Shown piece by piece: positions 56,471 to 64,000 of a DNA stretch of 64,000 nt. The notes under the pieces were generated by a model that worked only from the letters and a program-made list of their open reading frames with translations, did not search any database and was not told where the DNA came from. A program made the translations under genes and the position numbers. This stretch comes from Bog-473 sp963744225 (GTDB lineage: Bacteria; Actinomycetota; Acidimicrobiia; Acidimicrobiales; RAAP-2), in assembly GCA_963744225.1 (NCBI GenBank), contig CAVUSV010000004.1, positions 744,001-808,000 of the forward strand. The letters run 5' to 3'. Each line of letters starts with the position of its first letter. The stretch's first letter is position 1.

Positions 56471-59023
56471 ATGTCGAGGATGAGGGGAACGTTGGCGGCT
56501 GCCATCGTGAGCACGAGTGTGCTCGTTGCCGCAGGGGTCACACTGGGCCTGGTCGCCAGCGCCGGTGCCGCGCCGGCCAGTGGATCCATCGTTCCCACCG
56601 CCGCGCAACCACACAGCCCGTTCACGGCAGGCATCCCCTTTGCCAGCGGCCAGAGCATCAGCGTGGTCATCCCGGCCAACTCTGCCTTTGCCAGTCCCGA
56701 CAACTTCGCTGGCATCAATATCGTCGAGTGCGCCGCACCCAATGGCGTGATTCCTACCCAGACGTCGGTCTGTGACGGCAACACCATCCAGGGCAGCACC
56801 ATCTTGCCCGCTGCGGACGGCTCCTTCACCTACACGGCTTTTCAGCTGTTCGCCCTCCCCGACTCTGTCACGCTCCAAGAACTACCGGGCGGTGTCCCGT
56901 GTGGGCAGACGGCGGCGACAGAGTGCATCCTCTACATCGGGAACAACCAGGGGGACTTCACTAAGCCCCACCTCTGGTCCGCCCCCTTCTTCATCGCGCC
57001 AAACTCCACCGACAGCGGAAGCCCCGCTGGCGATGGCTCCCCGCCCTCTGTGGTGACGAAGCAGCCCACGACGTTGTCGACCTCGCTGTCGGGCGGCGGA
57101 CAGAGCGGGGCGAGCATCAGCGTGCCGACGGCCACGGCCGTGACCGACACGGCCACCCTCAGCGGCACCAACGCCGCGTCGGCCGGTGGGACCGTGACCT
57201 ACAACGTCTATTCGGACTCGGGCTGCACCACGCTGGCCCCCGGTGGCGGCGGCACCGCCCAGACCATCACGACGCCCGGGTCGCTGCCCGCCTCGGCGGC
57301 GGTCACCTTGAGCTCGGCTGGCCCCTACTACTGGGGCGTCAGCTACTCGGGAGACTCGAGCAACCAGGCCTCGTCGAGCACCTGTGGCACCGCCGGGGAG
57401 GTCGAGACGGTCAGCACCACGGTGACGAAGCAGCCCACGACGTTGTCGACCTCGCTGTCGGGCGGCGGACAGAGCGGGGCGAGCATCAGCGTGCCGACGG
57501 CCACGGCCGTGACCGACACGGCCACCCTCAGCGGCACCAACGCCGCGTCGGCCGGTGGGACCGTGACCTACAACGTCTATTCGGACTCGGGCTGCACCAC
57601 GCTGGCCCCCGGTGGCGGCGGCACCGCCCAGACCATCACGACGCCCGGGTCGCTGCCCGCCTCGGCGGCGGTCACCTTGAGCTCGGCTGGCCCCTACTAC
57701 TGGGGCGTCAGCTACTCGGGAGACTCGAGCAACCAGGCCTCGTCGAGCACCTGTGGCACCGCCGGGGAGGTCGAGACGGTCAGCACCACGGTGACGAAGC
57801 AGCCCACGACGTTGTCGACCTCGCTGTCGGGCGGCGGACAGAGCGGGGCGAGCATCAGCGTGCCGACGGCCACGGCCGTGACCGACACGGCCACCCTCAG
57901 CGGCACCAACGCCGCGTCGGCCGGTGGGACCGTGACCTACAACGTCTATTCGGACTCGGGCTGCACCACGCTGGCCCCCGGTGGCGGCGGCACCGCCCAG
58001 ACCATCACGACGCCCGGGTCGCTGCCCGCCTCGGCGGCGGTCACCTTGAGCTCGGCTGGCCCCTACTACTGGGGCGTCAGCTACTCGGGAGACTCGAGCA
58101 ACCAGGCCTCGTCGAGCACCTGTGGCACCGCCGGGGAGGTCGAGACGGTCAGCACCACGGTGACGAAGCAGCCCACGACGTTGTCGACCTCGCTGTCGGG
58201 CGGCGGACAGAGCGGGGCGAGCATCAGCGTGCCGACGGCCACGGCCGTGACCGACACGGCCACCCTCAGCGGCACCAACGCCGCGTCGGCCGGTGGGACC
58301 GTGACCTACAACGTCTATTCGGACTCGGGCTGCACCACGCTGGCCCCCGGTGGCGGCGGCACCGCCCAGACCATCACGACGCCCGGGTCGCTGCCCGCCT
58401 CGGCGGCGGTCACCTTGAGCTCGGCTGGCCCCTACTACTGGGGCGTCAGCTACTCGGGAGACTCGAGCAACCAGGCCTCGTCGAGCACCTGTGGCACCGC
58501 CGGGGAGGTCGAGACGGTCAGCACCACGACGGTGACGGCGGAGCCCACGAAGCTCAAAACGATGCTGGTGGGCGGCGGCAGCAACCGGCACAGGGACTGG
58601 TCGGACGACAACGCGAAATGGGTCTTCGCCGGAGCACCGGTGACCGACACTGCCCGACTCAGAGGGGCCAACGCCGCCGGGGCGACGGGAACAGTCACCT
58701 ATACCGTGTACGCCGGCGAGGAGGTCAAGAAGAACGGCCACTGGTCCCGACAGTGGGTGCCCGTCGCCGACGCCAATGCCGGGACCGTCACCGTCGCCAG
58801 CGGCAAGGTGCCCAACTCGAACCCGGTTTCCCTGCCGAGTGGCATCTACGAGTGGCAGGCCGTGTACTCGGGCGACTCGGCCAACCAACCCTCCTCGAGC
58901 CGCTTCGGCTCCGAGACCGAGATTGTCATCCCGCTGCCCTCGTGCAACCAACAGGAGTCGGGATCCATCGTCAACCCCAGCTGCGAGAACGACGAGACGG
59001 ATTCTGCGACCCAATCCGGCTAG
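56471..59023 (+). CDS. Large secreted protein with tandem Ig-like repeats
   Basis: 850 residues from ATG 56471, which has AAGGAG ten bases upstream. The signal peptide (GTLAAAIVSTSVLVAAGVTL) is followed by a unique domain of about 165 residues with Cys pairs (VECAAPNG, SVCDGN, VPCGQ, TECILYIG). Then come four identical 123-residue repeats (KQPTTLSTSLSGGGQSGAS, VTDTATLSGTNAASAGGTVT, YYWGVSYSGDSSNQASSSTC) and a diverged fifth repeat. These are bacterial Ig-like domains of surface proteins. Likely a cell-surface adhesin or structural protein. Confidence 0.85.
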   Translation: MSRMRGTLAAAIVSTSVLVAAGVTLGLVASAGAAPASGSIVPTAAQPHSPFTAGIPFASGQSISVVIPANSAFASPDNFAGINIVECAAPNGVIPTQTSVCDGNTIQGSTILPAADGSFTYTAFQLFALPDSVTLQELPGGVPCGQTAATECILYIGNNQGDFTKPHLWSAPFFIAPNSTDSGSPAGDGSPPSVVTKQPTTLSTSLSGGGQSGASISVPTATAVTDTATLSGTNAASAGGTVTYNVYSDSGCTTLAPGGGGTAQTITTPGSLPASAAVTLSSAGPYYWGVSYSGDSSNQASSSTCGTAGEVETVSTTVTKQPTTLSTSLSGGGQSGASISVPTATAVTDTATLSGTNAASAGGTVTYNVYSDSGCTTLAPGGGGTAQTITTPGSLPASAAVTLSSAGPYYWGVSYSGDSSNQASSSTCGTAGEVETVSTTVTKQPTTLSTSLSGGGQSGASISVPTATAVTDTATLSGTNAASAGGTVTYNVYSDSGCTTLAPGGGGTAQTITTPGSLPASAAVTLSSAGPYYWGVSYSGDSSNQASSSTCGTAGEVETVSTTVTKQPTTLSTSLSGGGQSGASISVPTATAVTDTATLSGTNAASAGGTVTYNVYSDSGCTTLAPGGGGTAQTITTPGSLPASAAVTLSSAGPYYWGVSYSGDSSNQASSSTCGTAGEVETVSTTTVTAEPTKLKTMLVGGGSNRHRDWSDDNAKWVFAGAPVTDTARLRGANAAGATGTVTYTVYAGEEVKKNGHWSRQWVPVADANAGTVTVASGKVPNSNPVSLPSGIYEWQAVYSGDSANQPSSSRFGSETEIVIPLPSCNQQESGSIVNPSCENDETDSATQSG
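57053..58528 (+). repeat. Four identical 369-bp tandem repeats
   Basis: Units start at 57053, 57422, 57791 and 58160. As far as I can read, the four units are identical base for base, including silent positions. Each encodes 123 residues. Copy number in the real genome may differ because of assembly collapse or expansion. Confidence 0.92.
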
Positions 59024-59058
59024 CGCCGCGACTCTGTGAGTTGACTCTGGAGTCACCC

Positions 59059-60477
59059 CTATGCGGGGGATGAATCATTGTTCGTCCCGCCCGGCTTTGG
59101 GGGGTGCACGCCATCGTGAAAACGCCGTTCGACGGGCACCAATCCGCGCACGACGACGTCGTCCACCCATTCGACGACGAGATCGACCTCGTGGCGCTGA
59201 AGCCGAACGGCGTGCTCGTCAGTGGCGCGGTGACACCGAGATGAGCACGTCCTCCTCGGGCCGTACGAGTCGCCGCCAGGCGGAAGGAATGTGATGCGAT
59301 CGGTTCGGGATCATCTGGCGCAACCGATGGGAAGCCAGGAGCCGGCCGCCCTGCGTCACGTCGAGACGGGGATGGTCCAAGAATGCGCTGGCCCGCACCA
59401 AGACGGGCTGGTCCGTTGCCCGCTCCGGATCGATCAGGTTCGGCACCACCCACTGCAACGGGTCCGCCACCCGCATCCGGACGAGGGGGACGGGGCACCG
59501 TGACGGCGGTGCTCCGCCGCCACGGAGCCAGGCGGCGGCGGTGCTCCCGACCGCCAGTGCCCGGCGGGCCGCCACGTCGGCCGTCTCGACAGGGTGCACG
59601 AGGTTGCCGGCCGCGAAGATTCCCTCGACGCTCGTCGTGCCGTCGTCTGCACTGGCGGGGCCGCGCGTGCCGGATCAACGGAGAGACCGGCCAGGCGAGC
59701 CAGTTCGTTGTCCGGGACGAAGTCCCCGGTGAACACCACGGTGTCGACGGCCACCTCGCGCTCTTCCCCACCGCGTCCGCGCAGGTGGACCCGCTCGACC
59801 CTGTCGCGCCCGTCCACGCCGACCACCTCGGTCTGGCACCAGACCGGCACCCGGAGGCCGGCCCGGGTCACAAGATCGAAGGCGCGAAAGGTCTGCGACC
59901 GACGGTGGTTGGTCACCAGGGCGACTGGGCGGACCCCCGCCTCACGCAGGGTCAGCACCGCGGAATACGAGACATGCTCGGCGCCCACGATCAGGGCGCG
60001 CCGGCCGACCGGCAGGTGCTCGCGGTGGACCCACTGCTGAAGCTGGCCGGTCGTAAAGATCCCCGAGGGCCGTGTCCCCGGAACGAGGCGAGCCGCCCGC
60101 GGGCGCTCGCGGGCGCCGGTGGCGAGCACCACGGCGCGAGCGTCCACCTCGAGCAGGCCATCTGGCCCGGTGAGCTCGGCCCGGCCCTGTGGCGCCGCCC
60201 AGCCCGTCACCATCGTGCGGGTCCGGATGTCCACGCCAGCGGCCGCGGCCCGCTCCACCCACCGACGGGCATAGGTGGGGCCGCTGAGGACCCGGCGCAG
60301 ATCCCGCAGGCCGAAGCCGGTGTGCTCGCACAGGCGAGGGATCCCGCCTGCTTCGTCCTCCCGCTCGACGACGACGACTCGGCCGGCACCACCCGCCCGC
60401 AGGGAGCAGGCTGCGGCGAGGCCGGCGGGGCCTGCACCGACGACCAGAGCGTCGACGGTCAGGAGTCTCCGGCTCAT
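59059..60477 (-). CDS. FAD-dependent NAD(P)-disulphide-type oxidoreductase, two frameshifts
   Basis: The start is VDALVVGAGPAGLAAACSLR (FAD Rossmann motif), then ATGARERPRAARLVPGTRPS and RRALIVGAEHVSYSAVLTLR. A one-base deletion near 59671 moves the frame to GTTSVEGIFAAGNLVHPVET (second FAD motif), and another near 59222 moves it to the C-terminal TDEHAVRLQRHEVDLVVEWV. It overlaps the GlpA-like gene by 4 bases. It is probably the second subunit of the dehydrogenase, like GlpB/HcnB-type proteins. Confidence 0.82.
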
Positions 60478-61859
60478 GCCTCTGCGGCGGCAGCCAGCCG
60501 CGCCGCGATCACGGCACCACAGAAGAAACCCTGACAGCGCCCGTTGGTGGCCCGAGTACGGCGGCGCAGGCCCCCGAGGTCGACCGCCGCCACCGGCCCA
60601 GCCAGCGCGTCCCGCACCTCCCCCTCGGTGACCCGCTCGCAGAAGCACACGATGTGGCCGTAGGCCGGATCACCCTCGATCTTCACGGCGTCCTGAAACG
60701 CCCTCGTCTCGGTTTCACCGAGTTGCGGCATGCGCGGGATCGTGGGCTCGCGCGCCGCCTCGTCCAACGCGAGCCCGCCGGCCCCCATCTCCGCGACGAC
60801 GTGCTCGGCGATGGCCAGCGACGCGGTCAAGCCGGTCGAGCGGATGCCCCCGACACAGGCATAGCGCTCACGATCGTCAATGGCGATCTGGTAATCGCGA
60901 TGTTCGGTGGCTGCCCGCAGGCCGGCGTAGACCGCGGTCACCTCCTCGTCGACGAGCTCGGGCAGGATGCTGCGCCCCGCCTGGAGGAGCCCGGCCAGGC
61001 CCGCCGCGGTGGTCGCGGTGTCCTCGCGGTCTCCGATGTCCTCCGCCGTCGGGCCGACCAGCACGTTCCCGTAGACCGTCGGAGCGACCAGCACACCCTT
61101 CGTCCGCTCGGTGGGCACCGGGAGCAGGATCGAGGACAGCAGCGAACGGGCCAGCTTGTCGAAAACGACGAGCTGGCCTCGCCGGGGCGCGATCGTGAAC
61201 TCGTCGTGACCGAATCGTCGGTTGACGCGGTCGGAGCCGAGGCCGGCCGCATTGACCACCCAGTCGGACCGGACGTGACCTCTGGGGGTGCGCAGCAGCC
61301 ACGTGTCCGCGTCGCGTGTCACCTCCGTCACCTCGACGCCCAGTCGCAACTCGACCCCGGCGCCGACGGCCTCGGTGGCGAAGGCGATGCTCGTGCTCCA
61401 GGGACAGACGATCGACTCGTCGGGGATGGACAGCGCCCCGGTTGCCCCTCTGCCGAGATGCGGCTCGCGCCGGTAGAGCTCCTCCAGCGTGATCCGGTGG
61501 GCGTGTTGGTACCCAGTGGCGGCGGACTTTGCCAGCACATCGTCGAGGCGTGCCGCTTGCGGCGCGTCCCACGCCACGAGCAGCGCCCCGGTCTTCTCGA
61601 GGGCGATGCCCGACGCTCTGGCGTAGGCAGTGAGCAGCTCGTGGCCACGCCGGACCAACGTGGATTCGAGGCTCCCGGGCAGCGTGTCGAATCCAGTGTG
61701 CAGAATGGCGGTGTTCGCCTTCGAGGTTCCCGTCCCGACATCGTTGGACCGGTCGAGCACGACGGTGCGCAGTCGGTAGCGGGCCAACTGCCGCGCCATC
61801 GCAGTGCCGACCACGCCGGCACCGATGATTGCGACGTCGTACCTCTGATCGTCCGTCAC
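60474..61859 (-). CDS. GlpA-like FAD glycerol-3-phosphate dehydrogenase with BFD Fe-S domain
   Basis: 461 residues. FAD motif DVAIIGAGVVGTAMARQLAR, then KANTAILHTGFDTLPGSLES, typical of GlpA/LhgO enzymes, and VGGIRSTGLTASLAIAEHVV. The C-terminus is a BFD-like [2Fe-2S] domain with IVCFCERVTEGEVRDAL and GRCQGFFCGA. It oxidises glycerol-3-phosphate or a related alpha-hydroxy acid. It overlaps glpK-like and FAD genes by 4 bases each, so one operon. Confidence 0.88.
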   Translation of the reverse strand: MTDDQRYDVAIIGAGVVGTAMARQLARYRLRTVVLDRSNDVGTGTSKANTAILHTGFDTLPGSLESTLVRRGHELLTAYARASGIALEKTGALLVAWDAPQAARLDDVLAKSAATGYQHAHRITLEELYRREPHLGRGATGALSIPDESIVCPWSTSIAFATEAVGAGVELRLGVEVTEVTRDADTWLLRTPRGHVRSDWVVNAAGLGSDRVNRRFGHDEFTIAPRRGQLVVFDKLARSLLSSILLPVPTERTKGVLVAPTVYGNVLVGPTAEDIGDREDTATTAAGLAGLLQAGRSILPELVDEEVTAVYAGLRAATEHRDYQIAIDDRERYACVGGIRSTGLTASLAIAEHVVAEMGAGGLALDEAAREPTIPRMPQLGETETRAFQDAVKIEGDPAYGHIVCFCERVTEGEVRDALAGPVAAVDLGGLRRRTRATNGRCQGFFCGAVIAARLAAAAEA

Positions 61860-63298
61860 CGTGACGAAGGGCCAGTCGTGTCCGCCAGGCGTCGCACGGC
61901 GCGCTCGAAGCGCCCCAGTCGCTCGGCTGCTTCGGCCGGGGCGATGGCCGGCTCATAACGCGTGTGTGAGCCGGACGGATGGATCACGTCGTCGAGCGTC
62001 CGTCCTTCGCCAGCGCCGAGGCGGGCCAGGGCCGCCACCCCGGCAGCGGTGGCGTGCGGCGAGGAGGCCACCTCGATCGGGATCTGGAGCAGGTCGGCCT
62101 GTGTCTGCATGAGAAGGCGCGAGCGGGTCAGCCCCCCGTCCACCCGTAGCAACGAGAGAGGACGACCGAGATCGACCCCAGTGGCCCGCGCCAACAGGGC
62201 CACTTGCGCCGCCAACCCTTCGATGGTGGCCCGAACCACATGCGCCGGTTCCGTGCCCGGCCCGATCCCCTCGATGCTGGCCAGAGCGTCGGGCCGCCAC
62301 CATGGCGCACCCAGGCCGCTGAAGGCGGGCACCACCGTGACGCCTCCGCTGTCGCGCACCGAGCCAGCCACGGCGTCGAGGTCCTCGGCGCGCGCGAGGA
62401 ACCCCCACCGGCGCAACCACGCGACCGCTGCCCCGGCGGCGTAGACCTGTCCGTCGATGCAGTAGGCGGCGTCCTCGCCGAGCTGCCAGGCGACCGACAC
62501 GGACAGTCCGCCGGAGGAGACCAACGGCCTGGCTCCCGCATTGGCCAGGAGGAAGGCGCCTGTCCCGTAGGTGCACTTGGATTCTCCGGGCTCGAGGCAA
62601 TGCTCGCCGACCAGCGCGGCCTGCTGATCGACGCTCAACCCGCTCAGCACGAGCGAGGGGCCGAACGCGTCGGTGCGACCAATTTCCTCCGCGCTGCCCA
62701 CGACGGTAGGGAGGTCTTCGCCGTCGAGGCCGAAGGCCGCGCATGCGTCCTCGGACCAGGTGCGCCGTTCCAGGTCGAGGAGCATCGTCCGCGAGGCGGT
62801 GGTCGCGTCGGTGACGTACATCCCGGTGAGGCGGTGCAGGAGCCAGGTGTCACTGGTCGTCACCACCCCCTCGTTCGTGACGTTGCGCCGCAACCACGCC
62901 ATCTTCGGTGCCGCGAAGTAGGGATCGAGGGGAAGCCCGGTCGTACGGTTCAGCTGCTCCGCCTGCCCCGCCATGGCAACACAGACCGCCGTGGCCCGCC
63001 GATCCTGCCAGGAGATGGCGCTGCTCAAGGGCCGGCCTGTGCCGCGGTCCCACGCCAACACGGTCTCACCCTGATTGGCGAAGCCGACGGCGGTGACCCC
63101 GCCACCCGAGCGGGCGAGCGCGTCCCGGCCGGAGGCGCAGACTGAATCCCACAACTGTTCGGGGTCCTGTTCCACACCGCCATTCGGGACGGCAACCGGC
63201 GTCACCGCGGACTCGACCGACACCAGGATCTCCCCGTCATCGCCGAAGACGACGGCCTTGGTGGCCGACGTTCCCTGGTCGATGGCGAGGACTTTCAC
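61856..63298 (-). CDS. glpK: FGGY-family glycerol kinase
   Basis: 480 residues. LAIDQGTSATKAVVFGDDGE at the N-terminus is the ATP-binding motif; ISWQDRRA and TYGTGAFLLANAG and the second FGGY signature (LRVDGGLTRSRLLMQTQADL) are present. Phosphorylates glycerol or a similar polyol. It is the first gene of the glp operon, preceded by a 360-bp region shared with a divergent permease gene. Confidence 0.9.
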   Translation of the reverse strand: MKVLAIDQGTSATKAVVFGDDGEILVSVESAVTPVAVPNGGVEQDPEQLWDSVCASGRDALARSGGGVTAVGFANQGETVLAWDRGTGRPLSSAISWQDRRATAVCVAMAGQAEQLNRTTGLPLDPYFAAPKMAWLRRNVTNEGVVTTSDTWLLHRLTGMYVTDATTASRTMLLDLERRTWSEDACAAFGLDGEDLPTVVGSAEEIGRTDAFGPSLVLSGLSVDQQAALVGEHCLEPGESKCTYGTGAFLLANAGARPLVSSGGLSVSVAWQLGEDAAYCIDGQVYAAGAAVAWLRRWGFLARAEDLDAVAGSVRDSGGVTVVPAFSGLGAPWWRPDALASIEGIGPGTEPAHVVRATIEGLAAQVALLARATGVDLGRPLSLLRVDGGLTRSRLLMQTQADLLQIPIEVASSPHATAAGVAALARLGAGEGRTLDDVIHPSGSHTRYEPAIAPAEAAERLGRFERAVRRLADTTGPSSR

Positions 63299-63660
63299 CG
63301 AGAGAGCGGGGACTGCGCTCGGTCAGCCATCGAGGACGACCACGCTGATCGCAAATCTTGGCGGCGGCTGTTTGTCTGGCATCGCGTCTCCCACTCCCGC
63401 ATCACGGCGGTGACCGCCGCCCGTCTGCTCATGCTGACAGGTCGGAGAGGGGCAGCATCCATCTCCGGACAGACTCGGGCTGTCCGCGCGTCGGGGCACA
63501 CGATCGACTTCTCTCAGCCGTGGGGACCGCTCTCTCACTCGTCGGAACCTCGGTGCGTCCACCGTCAGCATTCCGTCATGCGGCGAAGCGGGTTGCTATC
63601 GTGCTCCGCAACACCAGCTGCGATCCTGGTCGGGGGCCCGCCGAGACAAGGGGAACGAAC
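63299..63660. other. Divergent promoter region between glpK and permease
   Basis: No gene or strong palindrome is evident in these 360 bases. It should hold promoters for both directions. Confidence 0.45.
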
Positions 63661-64000
63661 GTGCCTGAAGGTGTCATTGAGGAAACCCCTGAAGGTGTCG
63701 TTGGGGAACCCGTTGACCTCTCGTCGCTGACCGCAGATGAGAAGCAACTCGCCGAGATGGGCTACAAGCAGGAGCTGAATCGCTCCTGGTCCAGTTTCTC
63801 CAACTTCGCCATCAGCTTCTCCATCATCTCCATCCTCGCCGGATGCTTCACCACCTTCTCGAGCGGGTGGAACGGCGGCGGCCCTGCCGCCATCGCCTGG
63901 GGCTGGCCCATCCTGGCCGCGCTCATCCTCTGCATCGGACTCTGCCTGTCCGAGCTCGTCTCGGCCTTCCCGACCTCGGGCGGCATCTACTGGTGGGCCT
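63661..64000 (+). CDS. Amino-acid permease (APC superfamily), partial
   Basis: GTG start with AAGGGGAAC upstream. The N-terminus has a short imperfect repeat (PEGVIEETPEGVVGEP) and ADEKQLAEMGYKQELNRSWS, followed by the first helices (FSNFAISFSIISILAGCFTT; AAIAWGWPILAALILCIGLC) and LSELVSAFPTSGGIYWWA, the APC permease signature. It continues past the window end. Probably imports an amino acid or GABA-like substrate. Confidence 0.9.
   Translation, partial: MPEGVIEETPEGVVGEPVDLSSLTADEKQLAEMGYKQELNRSWSSFSNFAISFSIISILAGCFTTFSSGWNGGGPAAIAWGWPILAALILCIGLCLSELVSAFPTSGGIYWWA

Noticed and set aside
56882..59056. 724-codon minus-strand open frame opposite the secreted repeat protein
   Set aside because: It is a shadow created by the high-GC tandem repeats; no start signal, and composition is Arg/Gly-rich without domains.
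8479..64000. A second copy of the tRNA-Leu 3' end marking the far end of an integrated element
   Set aside because: Beyond the copy at 9777 I found no further match in the window.

Overview
The window is GC-rich actinobacterial DNA, most likely from the class Acidimicrobiia or a close relative (inference). It carries crgA, a trpG/pabA-type amidotransferase, pknB with four PASTA repeats, pstP, fhaB, fhaA and a tRNA-Leu, in the order seen near the origin in mycobacteria and other actinobacteria. GTG starts are common and neighbouring genes often overlap by 1-4 bases. Many conserved genes need a single-base indel to read through (ComF-like gene, fhaB, pstP tail, FAD oxidoreductase), so the assembly probably carries residual indel errors; genes called frameshifted here are not necessarily dead.

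Layout. 1-8.5 kb is chromosomal core: ComF-like and PaaI-like genes, thiolase, crgA, trpG/pabA, then pknB-pstP-fhaB-fhaA and tRNA-Leu. The usual rodA, pbpA and pknA between pstP and pknB are absent. An IS481 element (8479-9776) sits at the tRNA 3' end inside a 14-bp direct repeat. From 9997 to 13957 runs a coupled operon on the minus strand: a PD-(D/E)XK (RecB/Cas4-like) nuclease, a degenerate tyrosine-recombinase-like protein and a DDE transposase-like protein. A small AlpA/excisionase-like HTH gene is transcribed divergently.

14.3-54.4 kb is the striking part: a cassette array. About 50 copies of a 30-55 bp imperfectly palindromic site punctuate the DNA every 0.2-2.3 kb. The consensus is a left arm GTGCCGAAGTGCCCCACC followed by GTCCCGGCG-NNN-NGGGGCACC. 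Between sites lie one or two small genes of very mixed function: ECF sigma factors with membrane partners, ArsR, small HTH proteins, methyltransferases, VOC proteins, a nucleotide deaminase, DHFR/RibD-like, nucleoside phosphorylase-like, uridine-kinase-like, TlyA-like, secreted and membrane proteins, and many unknowns. Sites are absent from the flanking housekeeping regions. From 19.4 to 54.4 kb they all point one way although the genes lie on both strands in about equal numbers; from 14.3 to 17.4 kb they point the other way, and an IS30 remnant separates the two arms. This looks like an integron, but the sites lack the canonical integron attC core (GTTRRRY) and no IntI is visible.

54.4-64 kb returns to ordinary DNA: a retropepsin-like gene, a divergent short-ORF/AbrB pair sharing a perfect 14-bp palindrome, an IS481 remnant, a secreted protein with four identical 369-bp Ig-like repeats, a glycerol catabolic operon (glycerol kinase, GlpA-like dehydrogenase with a BFD Fe-S domain, FAD oxidoreductase) and the start of an amino-acid permease.
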